NCBI GenBank assembly: GCA_028023455.1
Contig: JAQFVV010006221.1
Span: 455,001-519,000 of the forward strand
DNA: 64,000 bases
Direction of reading: 5' to 3'
From: Epiperipatus broadwayi
Lineage: Eukaryota > Onychophora > Udeonychophora > Euonychophora > Peripatidae
The notes below the pieces were generated by a model that made no database searches, was not told the DNA's origin, and saw nothing but the letters and a program-made list of their open reading frames with translations. Below are positions 59,201-64,000 of this stretch, piece by piece. The translations under genes and the position numbers were made by a program. Each line of letters opens with the position of its first letter. Within the stretch, counting starts at the first letter, position 1.

Positions 59201-60474
59201 TCCTTTAGGGTATCTTATAATTAACAGTGATTGAATTAATATATAATATACATACTAGTATACAGAATGTGAGTGCTACCCCTGAAATGTCAAGATAACT
59301 GAATGATACCAATTATTGATATTTGAACAGAGAGAACCTTTTTTAAAATATACATTTTTAATCAAAAGTAATTTTTAAAATGAATTACACAAGAAGGAGC
59401 AAATATTTGTTTTTATATTCTCTTTAAAAAAATTCAAAAATTAAATGATTAAACTTCAATTTAAGCCATTCCTTTTAAATCGGTTTAAAAGAAGAAAACA
59501 AATCAATGCTTTCCATAGCATATTTCAATTAACAATTTACAATAATTTAAAAATTAAATATATGTGATTAGCTAAGAACATTACTACACAAATATATATA
59601 TATATAATATATTCTCGGGAAGTCTGCAATTTTTTTTGTCTACAGTTATTTCTGTTAATAATGATTTCAATGTAATCGAAAAATATTTTAGTTTAATATA
59701 TATATATAATGTTAAATTTGAAAACCAGTCACTCTTCACAAACCTGAAACTTAATTGTAAGTATATGGGATTTGAATTCAGATTTTCAAGCACCCTTCAA
59801 CCATCCACACCATTTCATACAACTGATACACATGACCACACACATGTAGAAAACATAAATAATCACCACTACATGTATTTCGTGCTAAACCAGTACTCAT
59901 TAGTTGGTCCAGATTATCATCTCCCATACATATATATCAGTTGTGTAAGATGGTGTGGATGATTGAAGGATGCCTGAAAATCTGAGTTCAAATCCTCTAT
60001 ACTTATATATAATGTTATTATCTACTGATATTATAATTTAAAATTTCTATATAGTATAGTCTCAACAACATTACCTGGCAATACCCATCTTAAAATGATA
60101 TTTTAGACCATAATTTAAATTAAAAATAAATAGAAAAATTAAACAATAATTTCAATAATTATGATAATTTTTGTCAAATAATAATTTTGTTCATGAAATT
60201 GAATAAAGTAAAAAAAATAATGACAATAATAATCTTAAGTATATTCAGTGGCAATAAAAATGTAAGTTTAACTTATACATCAAACATTCACAATTGTAAT
60301 TAACATATATTTAATACTCACCTCAGCAGCCATAAAGGCAAAGGTATTAATACCAGCCTGTAAACCAACAAATCCGCATACAACAAATAATCCACATGAT
60401 ACTAACAAAATTCCAATTAATAAAGCTAAAAGCCGAATATGAGCCCATTTGGGAGTTGTAGGTGAAAATGATAA
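17147..60474 (-). CDS. AMFR: AMFR/gp78-type ER E3 ubiquitin ligase, partial gene (8 exons)
   Basis: Polytopic ER-membrane E3 ubiquitin ligase of ER-associated degradation. In animals it ubiquitinates misfolded or regulated membrane proteins and hands them to p97/VCP. Seen here: eight GT/AG-bounded exons on the minus strand, at 60474-60322, 56636-56596, 53267-53135, 48450-48317, 37523-37413, 31071-30878, 22513-22404 and 17272-17147. All junction phases agree and there is no internal stop. In order they encode hydrophobic helices, a basic segment (HEMQRRIKKHKNYLRVV), a RING with all eight zinc ligands, a linker with NHFFHFDGSRYVSWLPSFSV, and a CUE domain. The order and wording are those of animal AMFR. 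The N-terminal membrane exons must lie right of 64000. The C-terminal E2-binding and p97-binding segments were not found. Introns of 3 to 11 kb are full of transposable elements. Confidence 0.95.
17273..18500. other. AMFR intron, no recognisable feature
   Basis: Intron between the CUE exon and the linker exon. AT-rich, no repeat arm or ORF of note before the element at 18535. Confidence 0.5.
18535..19085. mobile_element. fold-back family H element, two units in direct order
   Basis: Unit 1 (about 18535-18900) begins TTGCCACCTAGTGCAAGCCA and contains a decayed hammerhead region (18615-18665). Unit 2 (about 18935-19085) begins with the family head CATATGATCATCA and repeats GCCACCTAGTGCAAGCCAT-. 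Both are in the same orientation, unlike the inverted copies at 46, 47 and 49 kb. Diverged. Confidence 0.6.
19425..19615 (+). mobile_element. repeat family T with hammerhead core, copy 1
   Basis: Shares a ~180-base collinear match with the reverse complement of 59770-59945: GATGATGATCTGGACCAACT, ACATGTATGTGGTCATATGT, TGTATAAGATGG. It ends in GGGCTCAAATCC, like a box B. Contains the hammerhead at 19466-19507. Confidence 0.6.
19466..19507 (+). ncRNA. predicted hammerhead ribozyme (family T)
   Basis: Stem I CCAA/TTGG; core CTGATGA (exact); stem II GTGTT/AGCGT around CGTTC (two perfect pairs plus G-U pairs); GAA; palindromic stem III ATACGTAT; A at the cleavage position. There is no extra base before stem II. 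The sister copy has stem II GTACT/AGCAC, a better G-C start, which supports a conserved stem. Stem III has no loop, so it would work only as a dimer, as described for other minimal hammerheads. Confidence 0.6.
20330..21985 (-). mobile_element. degenerate LINE (family Z), pre-RT to C-terminus
   Basis: Minus strand. MKATYGSEKQ and NERILELVEDLFLNND at 21980-21880 match the YGP-K...EILERWAEHF-LLN linker of LINE polyproteins. RT remnants lie at 21360-21200. The C-terminal segment at 20480-20380 reads HGQLKYGFYGKRDCLHYKDY, then ILKKCNMNCFHWEDMAENIE, matching YGEL--GKR--G-P--RYKD..LK---I....WE--A-DR. Many frame breaks. It lies in the AMFR intron before the CUE exon. Confidence 0.7.
22404..22513 (-). 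CDS. AMFR: AMFR exon: linker between RING and CUE
   Basis: A 110-base exon, acceptor ATTCTAG, donor CTT|GTAAGT. It encodes (G)SRYVSWLPSFSVEVSHPP, then ILGERSPSPVQTSQLDNL, collinear with SRIASWLPSFSVEVMHTTNILG of vertebrate AMFR. It ends in phase 0. Confidence 0.93.
22514..23400. other. AMFR intron, no recognisable feature
   Basis: AT-rich sequence between the linker exon and LINE family Z; nothing supported. Confidence 0.45.
24630..25365. mobile_element. possible hAT-like MITE inserted in LINE
   Basis: Left end TAGGAATCAGGAACCGGTAG-CTC. Right end read in reverse: CAGGGATTGGAACATTTTTG-AGTCAGAGAGC. The resemblance is partial but placed like degenerate TIRs, and 'CAGGGRTTGGAACC..GAGC' ends are usual for hAT elements. 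The inside is AT-rich with no ORF. It splits the LINE between endonuclease and linker. Confidence 0.4.
26178..26396 (+). mobile_element. family H element, single short copy in LINE
   Basis: Starts TCACATGATCACCA, has the hammerhead region CTGATGA at 26248 with GAAACTAATCTGGGGATATT, and continues to GGCTTGCACTAGGTAGTATT. Flanks TTAAAAAAATTGAAAGA (26161-26177) and TTAAAAATGGAAAGA (26397-26411) look like an imperfect 15-17 bp target-site duplication. The LINE reading (..MKNGKT-DPDNI) resumes right after. Confidence 0.65.
28020..29380. other. AMFR intron, no recognisable feature
   Basis: AT-rich. The open frames seen on the minus strand (27970-28308, 29026-29217) have no recognisable content. 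Confidence 0.4.
29395..29530 (+). mobile_element. tRNA-derived SINE fragment
   Basis: GTGGTATAATGATTAGTGCA (box A-like), CCGGCTTCCCTTCTACGAT, then GGAGTTCAAATCC (box B-like) in tRNA spacing. Followed by a body AGTGAACTTCAGATAGATCA. It does not fold as an intact tRNA, so it is a SINE head and not a gene. Confidence 0.55.
29540..30870. other. AMFR intron, no recognisable feature
   Basis: AT-rich with a C10 run near 30586 and A/T homopolymers. Nothing else supported. Confidence 0.4.
30878..31071 (-). CDS. AMFR: AMFR exon: second half of RING finger and linker
   Basis: A 194-base exon, acceptor TTTCAG, donor GATG|GTATTT. Spliced to the previous exon it reads N-ACLRSWLEQDTSCPTCR and supplies the last three zinc ligands (C-x10-C-x2-C), so the RING is complete. 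The SWLEQDTSCPTCR string is diagnostic for AMFR. The following Asn/Gly-rich stretch (NSQNNGDPNANTDPHDGN) is lineage-specific linker. NHFFHFDG is conserved again. The exon ends one base into a Gly codon. Confidence 0.96.
31080..32700. other. AMFR intron, no recognisable feature
   Basis: AT-rich. A short GC-rich island at 32625-32705 (GGCGGCGGCCACG) has no identified partner. Confidence 0.4.
33193..33697 (+). repeat. 419-bp monomer repeated head-to-tail (1.2 copies)
   Basis: TACGCTTTCTGTATTACATT..ATATATGACTTTCTTTTTTG at 33193-33276 recurs as TACGCTCTCTGTATTACATT.. at 33612-33695: ~84 bases with few mismatches. Between them is TCCACTGACGTGAGCCATAA-GCTCGAAAAC, a hammerhead-like hairpin (GAGC/GCTC). 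A tandem monomer containing such a motif is the layout of retrozymes. Confidence 0.6.
33494..33525 (+). ncRNA. decayed hammerhead-like hairpin
   Basis: Core CTGACGT (last A changed to T), perfect stem II GAGC/GCTC around CATAA, then GAAAACAGTT. A9 is lost and no good NUH site is present, so it is probably inactive. Confidence 0.35.
34120..36890. other. AMFR intron, no recognisable feature
   Basis: AT-rich. The open frame at 36160-36363 (plus) has no recognisable content. Confidence 0.4.
36896..37216. mobile_element. 321-bp palindromic MITE
   Basis: Arms of ~135 bases (TTAATATATAAAAACAATA.. and its complement at the right end). Each contains, in its outward reading, CTTGATAAGGCTCTAATRTG-AG, a hairpin related in form to the hammerhead motifs of this window but with two core changes. 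The central ~50 bases are unique (CTACAGCAACTCCATCTACA). No ORF. Confidence 0.7.
37413..37523 (-). CDS. AMFR: AMFR exon: first half of RING finger
   Basis: A 111-base exon, acceptor TTTTACAG, donor CATAA|GTAATA. It encodes SSEELERNNDDCAICWDRME and then SARKLPCGHFFH. It carries the first zinc ligands C-x2-C-x11-C-x-H-x2-H. The last two bases (AA) join with T of the next exon to give Asn. Homologues have PEELAVNNDDCAICWD. A longer open frame through the same bases (reading IRWHHQKNWKE) is a shadow in another frame. Confidence 0.95.
38345..38702 (+). mobile_element. RTE-type LINE, 3' end (C-terminus and tail)
   Basis: An intact 106-codon frame (38358-38678) begins MERCMLGVTRRDRKRNVWVR, contains KIKRLKWSWSGHIARRDDNR and ends ..RPHVRWMDEI...KRWIKLGE. 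This is the C-terminal block shared by RTE-clade LINEs (MERSMLG-S-RDR--N--IR; W-WAGH-AR--D-RWT; GRP--RW-D-I). The 3' end TGATTGATAATGGTTGATGATGATG is the usual short TGA-type repeat tail. It is 5'-truncated, as most LINE insertions are. The minus-strand 184-codon frame over it is a shadow. Confidence 0.85.
39113..39690. mobile_element. decayed inverted pair of family S SINEs
   Basis: Left arm 39125-39400 and right arm 39415-39690 mirror each other: GGATCATTTCTATCATCTAA / TTAGATGACAGAAATAG, and AACTGTTAGTAATAGCAC / GTGCTATTACTATCAGTTG-type phrases. The tRNA-like heads meet in the middle. The hammerhead stem II is deleted in both arms. Confidence 0.65.
39910..40011 (-). mobile_element. tRNA-Gly-derived SINE with exact target-site duplication
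   Basis: Minus strand: a 71-base head (40007-39937) with a 7-bp acceptor stem GTGTTGA/TCAACGC, anticodon loop CTTCCAA and box B GGTTCGCTTCC, then TTTGACATATGAC and an A/T tail. CAATTTAAAT flanks it on both sides (39900-39909, 40012-40021). The head is ~80% identical by eye to tRNA-Gly(TCC). The mismatched D and T stems and the duplication mark it as a SINE and not a tRNA gene. A relative with the same ATGACATATGA end is at 55868-55950. Confidence 0.8.
40355..40870. other. GC-richer stretch, unidentified repeat
   Basis: Locally GC-richer (CACCGGCCTTCACCC, GGACGGAGGAGGTGACGGCG, CCCGACGGCTGCTGG), then returns to AT. No ORF or terminal repeat found; it abuts the tandem arrays and may be part of one element spanning 40355-42010. 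Confidence 0.35.
40900..41425. repeat. tandem array, ~130-bp unit, four copies
   Basis: Units at about 40914, 41040, 41172 and 41300. Each has AACAAAAACAACCCACTTTC.., TTAATTACTGTC, an A-run, then AAATTAGTCGGGTATCATTT and ATTTCAATAACGGTA. The fourth contains a C15-type run at 41341. Confidence 0.75.
41480..41845. repeat. tandem array, ~178-bp unit, two copies
   Basis: ATTACGTMTTGCTTTT...TTGATTTACTCTTG...CGTAACTTTAAAAAGACACA.. ACTCAAAAACAAKMTAAGAT-TAATAAACATT at 41480-41660 and again at 41660-41845. Each unit contains two ~70-base subrepeats (CCGTAACTTTAAAAGACACA). Confidence 0.75.
42020..43040. other. AMFR intron, no recognisable feature
   Basis: AT-rich; nothing supported. Confidence 0.4.
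43042..43975. mobile_element. mariner/pogo-like non-autonomous transposon
   Basis: TIRs CACTTGGGTCTCTTTTTACG and, from the right, CACCTGGGTCTCGTTTTACG, each flanked by TA (43040-43041, 43976-43977), the target duplication of Tc1/mariner/pogo elements. Inner parts keep TTACGCG/GCGCG and CACGATTTT motifs on both sides. 934 bases, no transposase frame. Confidence 0.75.
44862..44895 (+). ncRNA. isolated hammerhead-like motif
   Basis: AACTGATGAAGAGGATTCCC-TTGAAACTATTT: core CTGATGA, hairpin with GG/CC and outer A-U/G-U pairs, then GAAAC. It sits in an old repeat (44790-44960) with no second copy in the window. Stem I is not convincing. Confidence 0.35.
44960..46060. other. AMFR intron, no recognisable feature
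   Basis: AT-rich; nothing supported. Confidence 0.4.
46067..46659. mobile_element. family H fold-back element, four arms
   Basis: Flanked by exact 11-bp AATTTAAAGTA (46056-46066, 46660-46670). It begins near GTCACATGATCACCATTTC and runs left-arm (46096-46262), right-arm (46265-46375), left-arm (46376-46495), right-arm (46500-46650), so two palindromes are nested. Each arm holds a hammerhead region. ACTCTCCATACAGTAGCGCC at the left mirrors the right end. Confidence 0.85.
46318..46359 (+). ncRNA. hammerhead motif, stem II decayed (family H)
   Basis: Stem I TCCTCA/TGGGGA, core CTGATGA, GAA, ACTAGT, C are all intact, but the stem II region AAACCACAAGCTA no longer pairs. Probably inactive. Confidence 0.5.
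47508..47549 (-). ncRNA. hammerhead motif in opposite arm (family H)
   Basis: Mirror of 47813-47854. Same stems, but core TTGATGA (C3 changed to T), which should abolish activity of this arm. Confidence 0.5.
47813..47854 (+). ncRNA. predicted hammerhead ribozyme (family H, best copy)
   Basis: Stem I TCCTCA/TGGGGA (6 bp, one G-U); core CTGATGA; stem II TGGC/GCCA (4 bp) with loop CACAA; GAA; palindromic stem III ACTAGT; C at the cleavage site (GUC). Every position of the minimal hammerhead is met with no extra base. Stem III without a loop implies a dimeric form or a very strained monomer. Confidence 0.7.
48317..48450 (-). CDS. AMFR: AMFR exon: last membrane helix and basic juxtamembrane segment
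   Basis: A 134-base exon, acceptor TTATTCTTAG, donor GCAAA|GTAAGT. It encodes LWGNIFLSMASLVICMQLRC, then LFHEMQRRIKKHKNYLRVV and RHMEA. It matches the GNI-SMASLVIFMQLRYLFHEVQRR block, which is among the most conserved parts of AMFR before the RING. It ends two bases into a codon that is completed in the RING exon. The 10.8-kb intron that follows contains most of the fold-back elements of this window. Confidence 0.94.
49280..49321 (-). ncRNA. hammerhead motif (family H)
   Basis: Stem I TCCTCA/TGGGGA, core CTGATGA, stem II GGC/GCT inside an A-A mismatch, GAA, ACTAGT, C. The stem II base pair next to the core is lost compared with 47813-47854. Confidence 0.5.
49527..49568 (+). ncRNA. hammerhead motif (family H)
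   Basis: Stem I TCCTCA/TGGGGA, core CTGACGA (allowed at position 7), stem II GGC/GCC inside an A-A mismatch with loop CACAA, GAA, ACTAGT, C at the cleavage site. Confidence 0.55.
50395..50720. repeat. diverged relatives of family H
   Basis: CCCCAGACCAGTTTCGATCT...TCATTGAGGATC (minus reading: GATCGAAACTGGTCTGGGGA) keeps the 3' half of the hammerhead with stem I. 50665-50705 (ATGCTGGTTCCTGGCTTTTA..AATGAGGAC) is more decayed. This suggests an older subfamily. Confidence 0.45.
51905..52140 (+). repeat. dispersed repeat R1, copy 2
   Basis: Starts GCCTATTGCAGAGCAAAGGC-CTCTCCAACTGC, followed by CTCTACTTAAAGATAACTAG and TTTAATGACTAATG. Best-preserved start of the family. Confidence 0.6.
53135..53267 (-). 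CDS. AMFR: AMFR exon: HLRDL...HHLHML membrane segment
   Basis: A 133-base exon that starts with one base completing Arg and ends in phase 0 at CTG|GTAAAG. It encodes YIIHLRDLNYKGVWENRGT followed by a hydrophobic helix and DFCHHLHML, the counterpart of the HLWDL...WE-KGTYVYYTDF...HHIHML segment of AMFR. The acceptor is ATTTATCTAG, with a weaker polypyrimidine tract than its neighbours. Confidence 0.92.
53325..53640 (+). repeat. dispersed repeat R1, copy 3
   Basis: Starts GTCCACTGCAGGAACAAAGC-CTCTTATACATC. Shares CTAATCAATAATTAAATGAC and GCCTGGAAAAATTTCTAAAC with copies 1 and 2. It begins about 60 bases before the AMFR exon acceptor at 53267, on the intron side. Confidence 0.55.
53650..55850. 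other. AMFR intron, no recognisable feature
   Basis: AT-rich; TA microsatellites near 53712 and 54220, an A17 run at 55081. Nothing else supported. Confidence 0.4.
55868..55950 (+). mobile_element. tRNA-derived SINE, relative of 39910-40011
   Basis: AAGTGTTGTTAGCCGAGAGG-TCAGCGCAGCC (box A), CTTGCAAG, GGCTCCCGGCTGATG, then CTATGACATATGA and an A-tail. The start (AAGTGTTG) and end (GACATATGA) match the SINE at 39910-40011. Box B is decayed. Confidence 0.55.
56596..56636 (-). CDS. AMFR: AMFR micro-exon: transmembrane helix
   Basis: A 41-base exon encoding CVLLIIRSLHVIV plus two bases of an Arg codon. It corresponds to the LLVTVRTAHVILR helix of vertebrate AMFR, directly after the MAAE of the upstream exon. 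Acceptor TTTTTTCAG, donor TTAG|GTAAGT. It joins in phase 0 upstream and splits the Arg codon (AG|A) downstream. The exon is too short to be found from ORF length; it was identified by phase and homology. Confidence 0.9.
57835..58250 (-). repeat. pyrimidine-rich repeat R2, copy 2
   Basis: TCTCTCAGCCACTATGCCCA-GAGAAACC..CCATCTTACCTTCTC and CTACGCCTTCC. C/T-rich plus strand. The 69-codon plus frame is a composition effect. Similar to 10550-11060. Confidence 0.45.
58270..58480 (-). mobile_element. family H element, single decayed copy
   Basis: TTCCATACAGTAGTGCCACC-TAGTGCAAGCC, then GCACCTAGATCTTAGAATC. The minus-strand hammerhead region TACTGATGAAAGCC...ATAAACTAGTCTGG is degraded in stem I and GAA. 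No inverted partner. Confidence 0.7.
58620..59740. other. AMFR intron, no recognisable feature
   Basis: AT-rich; nothing supported. Confidence 0.4.
59770..60005. mobile_element. repeat family T, inverted copy with hammerhead core
   Basis: Minus-strand body matches 19425-19615. Its tRNA-like end appears on both sides as inverted arms (GGATTTGAATTCAGATTTTC at left; GAAAATCTGAGTTCAAATCC at right), so this too is a small fold-back. Hammerhead region at 59866-59907 (minus): CCAA, CTAATGA, stem II GTACT/AGCAC, GAA, ATACATGT, A. Confidence 0.6.
60322..60474 (-). CDS. AMFR: AMFR exon: transmembrane segments
   Basis: A 153-base exon, 51 codons, phase 0 at both ends, with acceptor TTTTTAG and donor GAG|GTGAGT. 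It starts LSFSPTTPKWAHIRLL, matching the LS-SPSTP loop of AMFR. It continues with a long hydrophobic stretch (LLALLIGILLVSCGLFVVCGF cut at about 20 residues: residues 15-35) and ends NTFAFMAAE, the conserved end of this membrane block. It is the most 5' AMFR exon visible. The preceding exon (the KDRFEY region in relatives) is not within 60480-64000. Confidence 0.93.
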
Positions 60475-60479
60475 CTAAA

Positions 60480-63400
60480 AACGAAAACAAATGTTAAAAT
60501 TAATCATTATGTATTTGTGTCTGGGCATGCATTCATTTCTATGTATGTGTATATATATATATAAAGCATCAATAATATTATCTAGAAATACTATATATAT
60601 ATCTTTGCAGCAATGACATGATAACATTTTTCCTAGTTGAAAGCAAATGTTATTTTAATAAAATATCAACACTTATGCATTTTAATATTTTACATACTTG
60701 ATCTTGAAAATTGTTACGAATTACAGTTCAATTTTCATCATTGAAAAGCTTCATTTCAACCTATATATTGTACCCTTACTTCTTGATATATAAAATAGTT
60801 TAAAATACAACTAGCTCGGTTACATTATTATGCTAATTAAAATTTGCATATCTATCTTTAATATACTTTTATATTATTATATCTTAATTAAATTTATCAT
60901 CACTTATCAAAATCAATATAGTTCTAGATTATACTAATTAAATAAGTATTTATAAAATTATGAGACTGTGAAGTAAAGTTACAAAGTAATAAGCAGATTT
61001 ACACTGAGTTAATATCTTCCAAGATACTGTCTCAATGGCATAAGAATACTACTACTACCTTATCATCTTACCACTACATTTATAGCATTCTTATGACTTG
61101 TAAATGAAATAAATTATCTTCAATAATACTAAATAATTCCTAACTTTTAACTTAAAATATAATTAAATAATCTCAGGTTCTTTTAAGATGTTTTAAAATA
61201 ATAATAACTCATGTAAATAAGTATGATGTGGGATTTTATATCAAACTTAAATACACCTAACTTATTTTAATAATAATGAATAATAATACTAATCTTAAAG
61301 TATAACTTAATCTTATATATTTCTATTATATAATCAATCATTAAACAAATAAACAATCATGTGTATATCTTTTATTTCATATGGTATCTTCATTTTAAAA
61401 CAGATCAAAATCTTATACTTAATAATCTGTGGCAATAAACAATATTGTATTCTTATAATGTGCATTATAATCATCTTATGACCATTGCAATATTTTATGT
61501 TCATGTCAATCAATTCTTATAAAATAATGTTAAGCAAATATTGTATTCATTTCTAAATAATAATAACAAACTCAATTTTGTGCAAATATTATGTTTATTT
61601 CAAATCATCTGATGTCAAAATGCTGTGGTGAAAAATAATGAAACTCGACACACTTTTAAAACAAATTAACAAATTTATTTACAATAACTTCAAATAAAAT
61701 TTATTTACACTATTTACAGTTTAGAATTTATGACAACAAATAAAATAAAATAAGAAATACAAATATAAAAGGCTTACACTGTTACTAATTTATGTCCTCA
61801 ATAAATAACTATACATTCCTTTAAATGTTATATTAATAATATTACAGTGTGTTTTTCCAAAACTTAGATTTTTAAAATAAATAGCAATGTACTATAATTA
61901 TTTCAAATAATAATATATGTCAAGACTATTTATGTAGCATGTGTACATAATGTAGCTCTACTTATTAAATAGCTACATTAACTAAGTATTACCATTTATA
62001 ATGTATCATCATATATTTACTTTCTTATTAGCATTGCTTAATAGTTTTATAAAATTAATATATCTTTGTAATGTAAAACAAATAATTGACTGTAATTATA
62101 CTTTACTTAATGTAATTCCTGTTATATGTTTTATCAAATATGCATTACATATCTGTACTGTTCAAATACTATTACTTAAATCATTTATCAATTTTAAATT
62201 CACAAAGCATTACCTTAGATAAATTCTATGATTCTTTCTACATGAAAGTATGACTTTACTTTATGTGCTTTACTAACCTTTTCTAATAAATTTCTATCTA
62301 TAAAAACATTCTAAATTTATTTTTAAATTTTCCGGAAAACAAATATCAACTTTAAATAAAATATTCATTATCTAAACTACCTATACTACATTGTCTATAC
62401 TTAATAAATTTCAATCCAAACATAGCTTCTACCCATAACGTAACTTAACTTACTTAATATAATAAAATACAAAAATAGAGTCTTTTCAAATCTATTCTTA
62501 TCTTGCAAATAATAAAATAGTTACTTAAATAAAGAATAAATATAATTCTAATACTATAACATAATAAAATATCAAAATTTATTTATGAAAGAATCATATA
62601 ATTATTTCTAAGCTTCTTACGTAATGTTGTATCATGTTGACATTATAAATTAAAACTTATGCATATTTTAATAAAGTTCGTTGCCAATATAATGTATGTG
62701 TTTTCATAAAATATCTATCCATTCATTCTACAACAACATAATATTCAGTTGATCTAAAGAAAAAACATATTAAATTCATTAAAATCATTATACAATATTT
62801 TTACCATAACAATAATAATGTCCAATCTGCTATCCAGCATTCTTCGGATTTTGCAGCTTCAGAAAACAAAAAAATAATACACATTCATATTCACAACATT
62901 CACTAAAATATTCCGTGTTATATTAATTATAAAAATAAATTTATGTAATTAATTATTATATTATTTTTAAGTTACTATTTAATAAATGTACCTAACCTAC
63001 TTTTTAAATAGTTTAATAATATTTTAAATTTTATGTTAAATAAATAAAATAAAAGATTATATTACGTATTCCAGCGACGATTTTTGTTCTACCATAAAAG
63101 TTCTAACAAATATCCTACGTATAAAGTCAATAGAACACTATTTCCTGTTCCGTTGTATCACGTGTTTCTTGAAAGTTTATATAAAAATGGTAACGTTCTT
63201 TTTTCAAAAAAAATAAATTCCCACAAGAAAACAAAATAAAATTAAAAAAAAATAGTTTATAAGTTCTGTTTCTGGATCCAACTCTTCATAAAATATTGTT
63301 CAAAAGTTAATATTTCTAAATTAATTTATAATTGTTGAATTATTCTCATTTAATTATTTTCATTAACTTAGCTTGGCCTGATTTGGTTTGGCCTGGACGT

Positions 63401-63700
63401 CCACGTATTACTTGCGCATTTTTCAAAACAATATATCTAGGTAAGAATCTATTTTTTCCATCTATAACGTCCTGCGTTTTAGATTACTTCAATATAATAA
63501 TTTTATTATATTACGATTTTAAATAATCATATTTATAATCTATTTGCCTTTTCAAATCGTCAATATTTAGTCTTTTAAGCACAAAGACTTAACAAGGCAA
63601 GTATTTATTAAAATTACTACTTCTTATATCTTTACTTAAGATATACATTTTAATCTTTTAAAAATCTGTAAAAATACTTTCTTTCTATAGAAGTATTCAT
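60480..63700. other. AMFR intron, no recognisable feature
   Basis: Very AT-rich, with no AMFR exon upstream of 60474 recognisable and no clear repeat. Confidence 0.4.
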
Positions 63701-63719
63701 ATTTCTTTTAAATATCTAT

Positions 63720-63872
63720 TTATAATAGACAATAGTAATTTAAACTTTTAAAACTATTTATAGTCCAAAATACTACTTTTCTCCATCTCGTAGTTTTATG
63801 TACTAATCCAGCGTCTATTATTTCTCTAGCATAAAGTTTTTGATATATTTCTCCGATACGTGATGTTTCCAT
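63720..63872 (-). CDS. unrecognised 50-codon ORF
   Basis: ATG at 63872, TAA at 63720. METSRIGEIYQKLYAREIID, then AGLVHKTTRWRKVVFW: charged, with helix-like spacing, more protein-like than other short frames here. A possible donor (AAA|GTAGTA) would end an exon after TTRWRK. It does not resemble AMFR. May be chance. Confidence 0.2.
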   Translation of the reverse strand: METSRIGEIYQKLYAREIIDAGLVHKTTRWRKVVFWTINSFKSLNYYCLL

Positions 63873-64000
63873 GACTATTCGTACGTAAATTGAGTTTCAA
63901 TATTGAGAAGATTAATAGGGAATTATTAAGTTTCTACTGCATACTTATCATTTAAAAATTATAAAATTATATACAATAACACTCTTATGATTTTACAACT

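Noticed and set aside
63380-63420. GC-richer TTGGCCTGATTTGGTTTGGC
   Set aside because: Looks like a local short tandem (TTGGCCTG/TTTGG); no box B, arm or ORF to support a feature.

Overview
The window is about three-quarters A+T, with no dense coding, short exons separated by kilobase introns with GT/AG borders, and many decayed transposable elements. It is nuclear DNA of an invertebrate animal. An arthropod would fit the mix of LINE-type reverse transcriptases, an RTE-type tail and a 'TTGCAGAACAAAGGCCTCTCC'-like repeat, but the sequence does not fix the lineage.

The one host gene I can establish is on the minus strand: an orthologue of AMFR/gp78, the ER-membrane RING-type E3 ubiquitin ligase of ER-associated degradation. 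Eight consecutive exons lie between 60474 and 17147. In transcription order they encode membrane helices (60322-60474, 56596-56636, 53135-53267, 48317-48450), the RING finger split over two exons (37413-37523, 30878-31071), a linker (22404-22513) and the CUE ubiquitin-binding domain (17147-17272). All exon phases join and the translation is collinear with animal AMFR. The first exons lie beyond the right edge of the window. The 3' exons (p97- and E2-binding tail) were not found, apart from a possible 16-codon exon at 7794-7841.

The rest is repeats. From left to right: a gag-like coiled-coil remnant with a primer-binding-site-like sequence (2.0-3.6 kb); an endonuclease/RT LINE remnant (6.0-7.3 kb); a small palindromic MITE (8.2 kb); a tRNA-headed SINE (9.1-9.6 kb); a 1.8-kb terminal-inverted-repeat transposon (11.3-13.1 kb); several copies of one zinc-finger-tailed LINE (13.6-15.7, 20.3-22.0, 23.4-28.0, 38.9-40.3 kb); a 1.4-kb inverted repeat with a tandem core (32.7-34.1 kb); a palindrome (36.9 kb); an RTE-type LINE tail (38.35-38.7 kb); tandem arrays (40.9-41.85 kb); a mariner/pogo-like element (43.04-43.98 kb); and a family of fold-back elements (18.5, 26.2, 46.1, 47.4, 49.1, 58.3 kb).

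The most interesting signal is that several apparently unrelated repeat families carry the same small RNA design: CUGANGA, a hairpin, then GAAA, flanked by complementary arms. This is the core of the hammerhead self-cleaving ribozyme. The fold-back family has a complete predicted hammerhead (stem I, stem II, very short palindromic stem III, NUH cleavage site) in both inverted arms, and its copies are bounded by exact 10-12 bp target-site duplications. This resembles retrozymes and Penelope-like elements, but the arrangement is an inverted dimer.
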